A stretch of DNA of 64,000 bases from NCBI RefSeq assembly GCF_022867885.1, contig NZ_JALIFP010000011.1, positions 1 to 64,000 on the forward strand, read 5' to 3'. Made by a program: the position numbers and the translations under genes. This DNA comes from Lederbergia sp. NSJ-179 (lineage in GTDB: Bacteria; Bacillota; Bacilli; Bacillales; Bacillaceae_C). Each line of letters opens with the position of its first letter. Positions within the stretch are counted from its first letter, which is position 1. Shown piece by piece: positions 1 through 8,591 of the stretch. The notes under the pieces were generated by a model, which was not told the origin of the DNA, did not search any database, and saw only the letters and a list, made by a program, of their open reading frames with translations.

Positions 1-148
1 TTAGTCTGAATTCAAACCATTGGCGTGTTTGTCAAGAGCGATTGCGGCAGCTTACCACCACATTTAGATCTTAGAGCTACTTTTGGGCTTTTGTTTTCAT
101 AGAATTTTTGACACTACCCCATTTATAAACATGTATTTTTAAGTCTTA

Positions 149-198
149 TTGTGGACAAAAAACTGAAAAAGTATATAGTTGATTGTACCATACAACTA
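149..198 (+). promoter_or_regulatory. Promoter and palindromic operator of the MarR gene
   Basis: A -35 box TTGTGG (149-154) and a -10 box TATATA (172-177) are separated by 17 bp. An inverted repeat with arms TAGTTG and CAACTA (176-198) overlaps the -10 and the likely transcription start. MarR proteins usually bind such palindromes and repress their own gene, so autoregulation is inferred. The upstream bases 1-148 show no gene I can recognise. Confidence 0.5.
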
Positions 199-279
199 AA
201 TATTTGTCTAAACCAGTTTAGCCTGAACGGACTTGCGCCAGCAAGAATTTGTCGATAGGATAATAGGGAGGTGTCGTAA

Positions 280-711
280 ATGGATAAAGATGCGATCAAA
301 ATGATCGAAAAGGAAATTAGTGTATTTATTCGCCGAATTGTTATTACCGAAAAACAAAATAACTTGCTTGAACGATCTGCCTATGTCCTGCTAAGACAAT
401 TATCTGTGGAAGGTCCTGCAGGCGTAAAATCCTTATCAGAACAGCTTGATTTAGACATTTCCACCGTTAGCAGACAAGCAGCAGCGCTTGAGCAAAAAAA
501 ATATATCGATAAATTCCCAAATCCAAAAGATGGTCGTTCCTATTTTTACCAAATTACCGAGTTAGGCATCAAGGAATTAGAAGATAATAGACAAAATCGG
601 TATGATCGATTATCTGAGATTTTAACCGAATGGTCTGACGAAGAAAAACAAACCTTTGGTCTTCTGTTAAAAAAATATAATCAGACGATTCTTGAGAAAA
701 CAAAAAAGTAG
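280..711 (+). CDS. MarR family transcriptional regulator
   Basis: This 143-residue protein has the size and layout of a MarR winged-helix repressor. An N-terminal dimerisation helix (about residues 1-30) is followed by the winged helix (about 40-105), with the typical text LDLDISTVSRQAAALEQKKYI for recognition helix and turn, a wing containing DGRSYFYQ, and C-terminal dimerisation helices. The start is fixed by GGGAGGTG about 7 bases upstream of ATG. It stands alone, so the regulon beyond itself is unknown; a palindrome over its own promoter suggests autorepression. The stop codon lies inside a dispersed inverted repeat that may also terminate its transcript. The family is clear; the ligand is not. 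Confidence 0.9.
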   Translation: MDKDAIKMIEKEISVFIRRIVITEKQNNLLERSAYVLLRQLSVEGPAGVKSLSEQLDLDISTVSRQAAALEQKKYIDKFPNPKDGRSYFYQITELGIKELEDNRQNRYDRLSEILTEWSDEEKQTFGLLLKKYNQTILEKTKK

Positions 712-794
712 TGCCTGACACCACCCAAAAAATATCGTTTCATGTCGAAAAAAGTTCGACATCATTCGGCATAAACCGGGTGGGGCCAGGCACT
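710..794. repeat. Dispersed palindromic element (GTGCCTGACACC type)
   Basis: Outer arms AGTGCCTGACACCACCC (710-726) and its near-perfect complement (778-794) enclose a second hairpin, TGTCGAA/TTCGACA (743-761). The left arm contains the stop codon of the MarR gene. Elements with this outer arm are common between genes in Bacillaceae, as I recall from family knowledge. It could act as a transcription end or be a mobile palindromic repeat. An open frame reading through it is not thought to be a gene. Confidence 0.7.
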
Positions 795-830
795 TCCTAT
801 AAGACGGTAGGAGTGGGAAGAGAAATTGCC

Positions 831-970
831 GAACCTATCGAAGTTTGCGATAGAATCGCTGAACTTTTTCCAATGAAAGGACCAACTTCGCATGGTGATT
901 GCTATGCGAATCACGAACTTTGCCCTGAAAAGGCCGAGTTTACACCATAATTGCTGGAGCTCTCACTCCC
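831..970. repeat. Degenerate ~21-bp tandem units with internal hairpins
   Basis: Units starting GAAC, GAGT or GAGC recur at 861, about 883, 915, 936 and 957, mostly 21-22 bp apart. One longer unit holds the hairpin TTCGCAT/ATGCGAA, and others hold small GC-rich palindromes. No gene is seen between the MarR gene and proS. Confidence 0.4.
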
Positions 971-999
971 TCCTCTTACCCATCCTCCTGATATCCTTA

Positions 1000-2439
1000 T
1001 TAATACGCCTTCGCCCAGTAAACCATTTCTTTTGCTTCTTTCCCACAGCATACACAGGTATCTGCAATTTTTTCTTGTTCAAATGGGATACAGCGTGAGG
1101 TGGCTTGGGTTTCTTCTTTTATTTTCTCTTCACAGGCTACATCCCCGCACCACATCGCTTTAATAAAGCCAGGATTTTCTTCAAGGGTTTGCTTGAATTC
1201 ATCCAGTGTCGTTGCGATGGATGTTTTTTCTTCACGATGGGCAAGCGCTTGGTTAAATAGATTTTGTTGGATTTCTTCCAATAGTACAGGTAAGCGGGAT
1301 TCCAAATCGGTTAAAGCCACAAATTCCTTTTCACCTGTATCACGGCGAACGAGGACAACCTGATTTTTCTCTATGTCTTTCGGCCCCATTTCAATTCGAA
1401 CAGGGATTCCTTTCATTTCGCACTCATTAAATTTCCAGCCTGGTGATTTGTCGCTTACATCCATTCCTACACGTACGAAATCCTTTAATTGATCCCGTAA
1501 GGCATAAGCTTTATCCAAAACTCCCTCCTTATGTTGGGCAATCGGAACGATGATCGCCTGAATCGGGGCAATTCGTGGAGGTAAGACCAGGCCGCGATTA
1601 TCTCCGTGAACCATGATGAGTGCACCAATGAGACGAGTTGTTGCCCCCCAAGAGGTCTGATGGACATATTGGCTTTCTCCCTTTTCATCCAAATAGGTAA
1701 TATCGAATGCTTCCGCAAAGCCTGAACCAAAATGATGGGAGGTACCTGATTGCAATGCCTTCCCATCATGCATCATACTTTCAATCGTTAATGTATAATC
1801 AGCTCCTGCAAATTTTTCCTTCTCCGTTTTTCGACCACGAATAACCGGAATAGCTAAGTAATTTTCAACCACATCAGTATAAACATTCAGCATTTTTTCT
1901 GTTTCCCCCGCGGCCTCTTCATAAGTGGCATGAGCCGTATGTCCTTCCTGCCATAAAAATTCTAATGAACGTAAAAAGGGACGGGTTGTTTTTTCCCAAC
2001 GAACAACATTACTCCATTGATTATAAAGCATTGGCAAATCACGGTAAGAATGAATATTTTTCGAATAATACTCACAAAAGAGTGCCTCAGAGGTTGGACG
2101 CACCACCAATCGTTCATTCAATTCATTTTCCCCACCATGTGTCACCCATGCCACCTCAGGTGCAAACCCTTCTACATGATCTTTTTCCTTTTGTAATAAA
2201 CTTTCAGGAATAAATAATGGAAAAGACACATTCGCATGACCAGTCGCTTTTATTTGCCGATCCAATTCATCACGAATACGTTCCCAGATCGCAAATCCAT
2301 CAGGCTTGATGATCATCGTCCCGCGAACTGGACCATAATCCACCAAATCGGCTTGCTTCACAATATCTGTATACCATTGGGCAAAGTCATCCTCCATCGC
2401 CGTAATCTTCTCTACAAACTGCTTATTCTTTTTTCCCAT
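1000..2439 (-). CDS. proS: Proline--tRNA ligase, archaeal/eukaryote-like type
   Basis: The enzyme charges tRNA(Pro) with proline in the cytoplasm. The class II catalytic core is visible: a motif 1 region near the N-terminus, motif 2 with VVRPTSE and [11 protein letters not shown], and motif 3 in the [16 protein letters not shown] stretch. These are followed by the anticodon-binding domain and the C-terminal zinc-binding part with several cysteines, ending in YWAKAY. That ending and the length of 479 residues mark the short type without the bacterial editing insertion. A GTG nine bases upstream keeps the frame, but AAGAGGTG sits correctly for the ATG chosen here. It is a single gene preceded by a T-box leader, so expression should rise when uncharged tRNA(Pro) accumulates. 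Confidence 0.96.
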   Translation of the reverse strand: MGKKNKQFVEKITAMEDDFAQWYTDIVKQADLVDYGPVRGTMIIKPDGFAIWERIRDELDRQIKATGHANVSFPLFIPESLLQKEKDHVEGFAPEVAWVTHGGENELNERLVVRPTSEALFCEYYSKNIHSYRDLPMLYNQWSNVVRWEKTTRPFLRSLEFLWQEGHTAHATYEEAAGETEKMLNVYTDVVENYLAIPVIRGRKTEKEKFAGADYTLTIESMMHDGKALQSGTSHHFGSGFAEAFDITYLDEKGESQYVHQTSWGATTRLIGALIMVHGDNRGLVLPPRIAPIQAIIVPIAQHKEGVLDKAYALRDQLKDFVRVGMDVSDKSPGWKFNECEMKGIPVRIEMGPKDIEKNQVVLVRRDTGEKEFVALTDLESRLPVLLEEIQQNLFNQALAHREEKTSIATTLDEFKQTLEENPGFIKAMWCGDVACEEKIKEETQATSRCIPFEQEKIADTCVCCGKEAKEMVYWAKAY

Positions 2440-2483
2440 TCTCAACACCTCTTGATTTCATTGTATACTCATTATAAAAAATC

Positions 2484-2690
2484 ACACAAAAAGCCCCAAT
2501 CCGAAAAGGGACCGAGACTTGGTGGTACCACCCTTGTTTGCAATGGTGAAACCATGCACACTTTACTCGGGTAAGACTTGAAACCACACACATCTTCAAG
2601 CGATTGCTTCGCTATTTTGAGGCGAACTCCAAGGCAGGTTCTAATCGGTGTTTCTTGGAAATTTGCACTGCCCATTTCCTCACTTGACTG
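2484..2690 (-). promoter_or_regulatory. T-box leader of proS
   Basis: On the minus strand the leader carries the T-box core AGGGTGGTACCACC (plus 2521-2534). It is followed by a terminator stem GGTCCC/GGGGCT and a short T-run. About 100 bases upstream, GAA-CCT-GCCTTGGAG looks like the specifier region, with CCT (a proline codon) at 2638-2636. The bulge TGGT is complementary to the ACCA end of tRNA(Pro). In this family uncharged tRNA stabilises the antiterminator. A TATAAT-like box lies just upstream, near 2720. The specifier assignment is by eye. Confidence 0.85.
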
Positions 2691-2820
2691 ATCCTTTTCA
2701 TTGTTTATAAATTATAATATAAATTTAAGTATAACAGATAGCTCCAATTTACTGTACTACAGGATGCATCTTTCAAACCTATTCTAATTCCCTACAAGAA
2801 TCTATTTCTTCACCAAAATA

Positions 2821-3004
2821 AGAAAAGCGCAAGTGCCTTTAAATAGGTAGAACGGCTAAAGGCGCGACGTCCTGTCGCAACGCCGTTCTGACCTGCATCC
2901 TGCAGGACTCCGACAAGCAAATGTTCTGAGCCAATAAAAGTCCGGTCTTGACTTTTATTGGCACGGGTTATGACCTTCGAGGGGCTAGGCGCTGGAGCTA
3001 GATC
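2821..3004. repeat. Highly structured dispersed intergenic element
   Basis: This ~185-bp GC-richer block starts AAAAGCGCAAGTGCCTT and ends GGGGCTAGGCGCTGGAGCTAGA. Those outer ends pair (AGTGCCT with AGGCGCT). Nested inside are AGAACGGC/GCCGTTCT (2849-2889) around GCGAC/GTCGC, CCTGCA/TGCAGG, and a perfect 12-bp stem GCCAATAAAAGT (2930-2941) with its complement (2951-2962). The outer motif is one I recognise from many Bacillaceae intergenic regions. Function is unknown. Confidence 0.6.
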
Positions 3005-3036
3005 CGCTAGCCAAATTTTATACCTTCCCTTACCTT

Positions 3037-3078
3037 AAAAAAACCTTCAATCCCAATAATAAATTGGTTAGAAGGTTC
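3037..3078 (-). terminator. Rho-independent terminator of the first sugar operon
   Basis: Read on the minus strand, AACCTTC and GAAGGTT enclose a second stem of CCAAT/ATTGG type and are followed by a run of T. It lies about 35 bases after the stop of the binding protein gene. Confidence 0.85.
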
Positions 3079-3110
3079 ACTTTCTTTTCGTTTTATGTCT
3101 TTAACCTATA

Positions 3111-4481
3111 TTACTGATTGGCCGACCATTTTTCAGCGCGCTTTTGTAAATCATTTAGAAATTTTTCGATATCCGGTGTTTTTCCATTGGCTGCATTGCT
3201 GATAAAACCGTTTACAGCTGGAACTATTTCACTGCTAAAGAATGGGTTCGCTTCATCCATCAGAACGGAGGGAGAAATTTCCGCAATTTCCATAGCCTTT
3301 TTCGAGAATTTATCCTCTTTAGGAACAAAGTCAGCATCAACTAGAGTTGGAGTTGCTTTGTAATTATCGTAATTCCATTTTTGTGTTTCATATCCTGTTA
3401 GGAATTTCATGACTTCCCAAGATGCTTTCACATCTTTTGCATCTTTTGCCATGACAAACGGATCCATCGCTACCCAACCTTCCCCATTCGGTCCTAAATT
3501 TAGAACAGCTTCATAACGATCTAAAATTTCCTTATTATCATTCGATAGATATTCCCCCATCACAGTACCACCAGCATTGTTAAGGGCGATTGCAATATTA
3601 TTCATTTCAGTTCCAAAATTTTCAGCCCCTTGTTCATTTAAAAAATCGATTGGGGGGTATTGGGAAGCCTCTGCAAGCCATTCCAACACCTTCTCCATTT
3701 CAGGCTCATTCAATTTCCATTTAATATTTTTCAAATCATCTAATGAACCCTCTGCGCCTTCCGCACCAAAAGCATGTGTGAGTGCTACAAATGTGTCTAA
3801 GTTTAAAGCTTTACCGCTGAAATACAACCCATAATTTTTTTCACCGGTTACCGGGTTTTTTCCTGTCATTTTCTTCGCCTTCTCCAATATTTCTTCTGGG
3901 GATGGATTTTCGGATAATGGTTCCACACCCCATTCTTCGAAAAGCTGCTTATCATATACAGTGACACGTTTTCCTAAAACTGCTGGAAGACCAAATCGTT
4001 CTCCATCATAACTAACAGTGCTATAGGAATTTTCCCAAATCCCTTCTAAGTAAATATTTCCATCAAATTCTGAATCGTCCTCAATTAAATCCTCAATCCC
4101 TCTTAATAGCCCTTGTTCCATCCATTGCGCCGCAAAAGCTCCACCCGAATAAATAATATCTACATCTTTTGATTGTAACATAGCTGTTTGCTTTGCCTGA
4201 GCATTTTCCCACGGCACTTGATAAATTTCTAATTCGATATTAGGGTATCTTGGTTCAAATTCATTCTTTAAAAACTCCTCAAAACCGACCGTCTCTTGTC
4301 CAGTAACAGCATCGATTCCATTTTCAAGTTGCCAGCCAGCCAAGGATATTCGTACTTTTCCTTCCATATCGGAGACAACTTCTATATTACTTGTATCCTT
4401 TCCACTTTCAGTCGTGGAAGAACAGGCAGCTAAAGCAGTAACTAAGAGGATGGTGATTAAAATTGAAAATATTTTTTTCAT
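3111..4481 (-). CDS. Sugar ABC transporter substrate-binding lipoprotein (CUT1 type)
   Basis: This is a 456-residue extracellular binding protein, anchored by a lipobox (LAAC at about residues 17-20) after a short signal peptide. The rest reads as an SBP_bac_1 fold (DIIYSGGAFAAQWMEQGLL, and a GYETQKWNYDN region near the C-terminus). It would capture a sugar or oligosaccharide outside the cell and deliver it to the two permeases encoded just upstream. It is the last gene of the operon, with GGAGG eight bases before ATG and a terminator behind it. The companion dehydrogenase and isomerase suggest a ligand metabolised by oxidation or epimerisation (an inositol-like or unusual sugar), but the ligand cannot be read from sequence. 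Confidence 0.9.
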   Translation of the reverse strand: MKKIFSILITILLVTALAACSSTTESGKDTSNIEVVSDMEGKVRISLAGWQLENGIDAVTGQETVGFEEFLKNEFEPRYPNIELEIYQVPWENAQAKQTAMLQSKDVDIIYSGGAFAAQWMEQGLLRGIEDLIEDDSEFDGNIYLEGIWENSYSTVSYDGERFGLPAVLGKRVTVYDKQLFEEWGVEPLSENPSPEEILEKAKKMTGKNPVTGEKNYGLYFSGKALNLDTFVALTHAFGAEGAEGSLDDLKNIKWKLNEPEMEKVLEWLAEASQYPPIDFLNEQGAENFGTEMNNIAIALNNAGGTVMGEYLSNDNKEILDRYEAVLNLGPNGEGWVAMDPFVMAKDAKDVKASWEVMKFLTGYETQKWNYDNYKATPTLVDADFVPKEDKFSKKAMEIAEISPSVLMDEANPFFSSEIVPAVNGFISNAANGKTPDIEKFLNDLQKRAEKWSANQ

Positions 4482-4520
4482 TTCTCATACCTCCAAATTC
4501 AATGTATTTTTTCATTTCAG

Positions 4521-5426
4521 TTATTGTTTTACGCCAGACAAAGCGATGCTTTCTACGATATAACGTTGTAGAAATAAATATAAAGTCACTACTGGTATCA
4601 GACTAACCGTTGTAGCAGCCATTATAACAGACGGTAATGGTACTGTTTTATCGTGCCGGAACGTAGCTAATCCCAGTTGTATCGTATATTTGTCGGGTGT
4701 TTTTAAGGCAAGTAAAGGCCATAATAAATCATTCCACACGGCCAAAAACTGTAAGATAGCCATGGTAGCCACAATAGGAATACATAACGGAAGAAACACT
4801 TTAAAAAATACCCTAAACTCTCCAGCCCCATCTATAATTGCCGCTTCCCTTAAACTAGATGGTGTTTGATCAATAAAAGACTTGGCTAAAAAAGTTCCAA
4901 ATGCATAGTTAAGTGCTGGCAAAAAAAATGCCCAGTACGTATCGAGCAAATTAATTTTAGCAAAGAGCAAATATTGTGGGATCATTGTCATTTCAAATGG
5001 AATCATCATAGTACTCAAGGCTAGTACAAGCACTACCATCGATCCTTTAAATTTAAGCTTGGAAATAGCATATCCCGATAAAAGTGCTGACATTAAACTA
5101 ACAAAAATGACACCAATTGAAATGATCAACGAATTAATCATGTATTTGATCATTGGCATATTCGTAAAGGCAAGCTGATAGGTTTTAATCGAAAATTCCT
5201 TTGGCCAAAACCTTGGGGGATAGGGAATATTTAATCTTGCCCCCCAATCAAAGCTGGTTAGGAGCATCCATACAAATGGAATAATCATAATAACTGACCC
5301 TAGTAGAAGAATACTAGAAACTATTATATTGTTTACTAGTTTCGTCCTTTTTATTGAGTTGTATTTGAAGTTTTGATCCCCTACCTTAACATTGGGTATA
5401 CCAACTGGATTGCTCAAAACCTCCAC
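4521..5426 (-). CDS. Carbohydrate ABC transporter permease, MalG type
   Basis: This membrane permease of a CUT1 importer has six expected membrane segments, the first near residues 35-58. The cytoplasmic EAA loop reads EAAIIDGAGEF, the site that docks the ATPase, and the C-terminus ends with the MalG-like SIALSGVKQ. It pairs with the MalF-type gene six bases upstream and the binding protein downstream. The GTG used here overlaps the ribosome site; a TTG nine bases downstream (5417) has better spacing to AGAGGGG, so the true start is uncertain. No ATPase gene is in the operon. Confidence 0.9.
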   Translation of the reverse strand: MEVLSNPVGIPNVKVGDQNFKYNSIKRTKLVNNIIVSSILLLGSVIMIIPFVWMLLTSFDWGARLNIPYPPRFWPKEFSIKTYQLAFTNMPMIKYMINSLIISIGVIFVSLMSALLSGYAISKLKFKGSMVVLVLALSTMMIPFEMTMIPQYLLFAKINLLDTYWAFFLPALNYAFGTFLAKSFIDQTPSSLREAAIIDGAGEFRVFFKVFLPLCIPIVATMAILQFLAVWNDLLWPLLALKTPDKYTIQLGLATFRHDKTVPLPSVIMAATTVSLIPVVTLYLFLQRYIVESIALSGVKQ

Positions 5427-5432
5427 CCCTCT

Positions 5433-6377
5433 CTATTCAAAATTATTCTTCCGATTCATATAAAGCATGATGGCTGTCAAAATAAGAATAAAGATAAACA
5501 AGATATAGGATGCAGCAGTTGCAATTCCCATTTGACTAGCCAAAAAGGCATTACGGTAAATATATAATACAACTGTCATTAAGGAACCGGCTGGGTTCCC
5601 GGCTGTGCCACCAATCAGCCATACTTCTGTGAACCTCTTCATTGCACCAATTGTGCTTATGATGACCATAAAGAGAATGATCGGTTTTAAATAAGGAATG
5701 GTAATGTAATACCATTTTTTAAACCAATTGGCCCCATCTACCTCTGCCGCTTCATACAAATCTCTCGGAACACTTGTTAATGCTGCTAGGAAAATTATTG
5801 TGTTATAACCAAGCATTCCCCATAATGTCATTAACACAATACTAAATCTCGAGACACTTGGATCGGTAAACCATCCAATTGGTTCGATTCCAATGAAACC
5901 TAAAACATAGTTTAATAACCCTTCACTACCCGAATTAAATAAAAATTGGAACAATATACTCGTTGCAACTAGTGACACTACATTTGGAAGGAAATAAATC
6001 CCTTTGAAAAAATTTCTCCATTTTAACCATGGAACATTATAAATCAATGTGGCCAGGATAAAAGATAAAGAGACACCTAGGATAACAGACAATACTCCCA
6101 TATACAGGGTATTGTATAACGCTTTCCAAAATATTGAATCCGTGAAAACGATTTTGTAATTATTCAAACCAACCCAGTCTCCACCGAACGTTGTAGACGA
6201 TTTTTGGAAACTTAAGATTAAAGCACCAACCATCGGATAAATCGCGAATACCAAGACCCCGATCACAAGTGGTGCGGAAAACACGTATCCAGCTAAATCT
6301 TTAGAGGTAAAGAACTTTTTCTTATGCTGCTTTGTTTGAAACTTTTTACTTGTCGTAGATTCCGAATGAATGGCCAT
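5433..6377 (-). CDS. Carbohydrate ABC transporter permease, MalF type
   Basis: A 314-residue inner-membrane subunit with a charged, lysine-rich N-terminal tail of about 28 residues before the first membrane helix (GYVFSAPLVIGVLVFAIYP). The EAA loop is EAAEVDGANWFKKW. It forms the translocation channel with the MalG-type protein encoded next. The operon order is isomerase, dehydrogenase, MalF, MalG, binding protein, with short gaps throughout, so these genes should be co-transcribed from the promoter near 8600. Confidence 0.9.
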   Translation of the reverse strand: MAIHSESTTSKKFQTKQHKKKFFTSKDLAGYVFSAPLVIGVLVFAIYPMVGALILSFQKSSTTFGGDWVGLNNYKIVFTDSIFWKALYNTLYMGVLSVILGVSLSFILATLIYNVPWLKWRNFFKGIYFLPNVVSLVATSILFQFLFNSGSEGLLNYVLGFIGIEPIGWFTDPSVSRFSIVLMTLWGMLGYNTIIFLAALTSVPRDLYEAAEVDGANWFKKWYYITIPYLKPIILFMVIISTIGAMKRFTEVWLIGGTAGNPAGSLMTVVLYIYRNAFLASQMGIATAASYILFIFILILTAIMLYMNRKNNFE

Positions 6378-6438
6378 TCGTTGTCACCTCTTTCAAAATA
6401 ATGACGAAGTATGAACTTCAGACAGTAAATATGGAAGG

Positions 6439-7425
6439 TTAACCTTGATTCTTATAAAACTCTTCCATTGTGACCATACTCCTTTTTTCATTCGAAATAT
6501 TTGCAGCAAGACTTTTACTTAAGGTTTCTAAACCATCATGATATGAAGCAAGAATCAGATCCTGATTTTTTGTTTGTATGGCTTTAATAAATGCATTGTC
6601 TTGTTCTTCATAAAAGTCAACCTTGGAGCCATACGTAATCATTTTATCTTTTTCAAAAATGGATAAAGTTGTTCCATCTAGTGCAAGACGAAAATCGCGA
6701 CCTAAAATTTCAAGTCCCATTCTATGATCATGTTGAATTAAAGAACTATCTAAATGACCAACAGCACCCGTTTTAAAGCGAACATTTACAGATGTTACAT
6801 CAGGAATATCTAGACCTTCAATATCAGACATGACTTGCAAAGACATATCGGCTTGAATTTGCTGAATATCTCCACATAGATAGCCCATCAAATCGAGAAT
6901 ATGGGTGGATTGTTCCACCAATTGACCGCCGGATTTGTTCTTAATCCGATACCAAGGAGTTGGAACAAATGAAGTTATATAATACCCACGTACCATGGCG
7001 AATTGCTTATCCTCTAAATAATTTTTTCCTATTTGAACAGTATCAAGATAACGAAGACAATATCCTGAAGCATTGATCACACCTGATTGTGTAATGATTT
7101 CGCCCTTTGTCTTTGCTTTTTGAAAATCCAACTCTATCGGTTTTTCGACTAATAAATGAACCCCTTTTTTGGCCGCCTTTTCCTCGATATCCCCATGAGC
7201 AAACGGTGGAACGCAAATAAATAAAGCATCTATTTTTTCATTTTCCAGCATTTGATCAAAGTCTGTATAAGCGGTAGTTTTATATTTCTCCGCTTGACGT
7301 GTAGCCGTATCTTCAGAAATATCACAAACCGCCACGATTTCGGCATCTGCATGATTAGAAATATTATTTAAATGGGTATTCGCAATTCCACCAACTCCTA
7401 CAAAACCAACACGCACTTTCTCCAT
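6439..7425 (-). CDS. Gfo/Idh/MocA family NAD(P)-dependent oxidoreductase
   Basis: The N-terminal Rossmann domain carries VRVGFVGVGGIANTHL (dinucleotide binding). It is followed by VCDIS, FICVPPFAHG and the family's EKP motif (LLVEKPIELD), where the lysine is catalytic. A GQLVEQSTHILDL stretch holds the expected histidine. Family members oxidise or reduce sugars and cyclitols such as myo-inositol or 1,5-anhydrosugars. The ATG used here has GAGGAG in front and follows the isomerase stop by one base; an upstream in-frame GTG is less likely. Its place between a sugar isomerase/epimerase and sugar permeases points to catabolism of the imported sugar. The substrate is unknown. Confidence 0.9.
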   Translation of the reverse strand: MEKVRVGFVGVGGIANTHLNNISNHADAEIVAVCDISEDTATRQAEKYKTTAYTDFDQMLENEKIDALFICVPPFAHGDIEEKAAKKGVHLLVEKPIELDFQKAKTKGEIITQSGVINASGYCLRYLDTVQIGKNYLEDKQFAMVRGYYITSFVPTPWYRIKNKSGGQLVEQSTHILDLMGYLCGDIQQIQADMSLQVMSDIEGLDIPDVTSVNVRFKTGAVGHLDSSLIQHDHRMGLEILGRDFRLALDGTTLSIFEKDKMITYGSKVDFYEEQDNAFIKAIQTKNQDLILASYHDGLETLSKSLAANISNEKRSMVTMEEFYKNQG

Positions 7426-7426
7426 T

Positions 7427-8260
7427 TCAAGCACTCCTCATTTTTTTTAAAATAACATCTAAATGTCGCGCCGTATCATCTGCTAATGTATGCGGACATA
7501 ATGAATAGGGAGATAATTCAGCCGTTAAGGTATCTTCATAGCCAATTTCTCGCAATGCTTCTATTACTGCTTTCCAGTTAACATCCCCAGCTAATAAAGG
7601 AACAAACCCTGCTCCATTCCCTACACTTATATTAAAATCCTTTACATGTACCTTTAAAATTCTTTTCCCAAGTAAGCGGATCCATTGTTCTGGATAGCCG
7701 AATTGTAAAACATTTCCTACATCAAAATAAGCTCCTACGTAATCTGATTCGAATTCATCAATATATCTAGCCATCTCAAGTGGGGATAATAGAAATTTAT
7801 TCCAAACATTTTCTATGCCCATTTTCACCCCATATTTTTCAGCTTTTGGAATAAGTTCCCTAATCGAATCTTGACTCCGTTTATAACATTTTTCATAGGA
7901 AACTTGATCGGAAACTGCACCAGGAACAAGTAAAATCGTATCCATCCCTATGTAACTAGCCATTTCCAGCATTTTTTTTACAACTTGTATCCCTTGTTGC
8001 CGAATTTGTTCATCAGGTGAACAGAGTGGCATCTTCCATAGTAAGGATGTTGATAAACTTCTAAGCTCTATTCGGTATTTTTCTGCAAGTGCCTTAATTT
8101 TTAAAGCTTCTTCCTTAGTTGTCTCTACTGTTAAGCCAATGCCACCAGCTTCATTTAGATTGAGTTCCACTGCTTCAAAACTAGCATCCCTACTATATTC
8201 GAAAACTGTCTCTATGGGGGTCTGATCTGGATAACACCATTGATTAATCCCTTTTAGCAT
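7427..8260 (-). CDS. Sugar phosphate isomerase/epimerase (xylose isomerase-like TIM barrel)
   Basis: A 277-residue TIM-barrel protein of the AP endonuclease 2/IolE-like superfamily. Visible metal-site stretches are AVELNLNEAG, GIENVWNKFLLSP, YFDVGNVLQF, KVHVKDF and AELSPY, which supply the usual Glu, Asp and His ligands. The frame is open 51 codons further upstream, but the ATG at 8260 has GGGAGG seven bases before it and begins with MLKGINQWCYP, which is typical for the family. The extension shows no such features and is left out. It is the first gene of the operon and should act with the adjoining dehydrogenase. The exact reaction is not known. Confidence 0.88.
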   Translation of the reverse strand: MLKGINQWCYPDQTPIETVFEYSRDASFEAVELNLNEAGGIGLTVETTKEEALKIKALAEKYRIELRSLSTSLLWKMPLCSPDEQIRQQGIQVVKKMLEMASYIGMDTILLVPGAVSDQVSYEKCYKRSQDSIRELIPKAEKYGVKMGIENVWNKFLLSPLEMARYIDEFESDYVGAYFDVGNVLQFGYPEQWIRLLGKRILKVHVKDFNISVGNGAGFVPLLAGDVNWKAVIEALREIGYEDTLTAELSPYSLCPHTLADDTARHLDVILKKMRSA

Positions 8261-8591
8261 TCTATTGCCTCCCATCATCGTTTTATAAATAAGTTCACCA
8301 TGTAGATTTTGTTGCTCGCTTAATCTACGCCTTATTCCTTCAAAAACGTCTATCTTGTCGTGCGTGATCAGAACAAAACTAACGCTTATATCCTTACAAT
8401 GTAATGCCATCACGTTGTCATTACCATTTAACTAAAAATAGAGTAATATACTTCTGTACACATTAATAATGCATTTTCTCTTATCACCTCCAAAACTTTA
8501 ATAAGTTTTTTTCTTTTAACGAATAGGGAAATTGGCTATTATTAATCAGACACCGTTGAAAAAATTCGGAACATAATTCTAATTAACTCCC
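8261..8591 (-). other. Long 5' leader of the sugar operon with a mini-ORF
   Basis: About 325 bases separate the promoter from the ATG of the isomerase. The leader contains a perfect anti-16S match, GGAGGTGAT (plus 8483-8491), eight bases before ATG CAT TAT TAA (8474-8463), a three-codon reading frame. The open frame covering 8261-8413 has no ribosome site and no recognisable domain. No riboswitch family was recognised. Confidence 0.4.

Noticed and set aside
1-148. Possible insertion sequence end at the window start
   Set aside because: TTTTTGACACTACCCC looks a little like an IS terminus, but no second end or transposase fragment is visible.
711-950. Open frame behind the MarR gene
   Set aside because: It runs through the palindromic repeat and the degenerate units, has no ribosome site and no protein-like pattern.
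8261-8413. N-terminal extension of the sugar isomerase
   Set aside because: No ribosome site at its start and no family similarity, while the internal ATG at 8260 has GGGAGG and a typical N-terminus.
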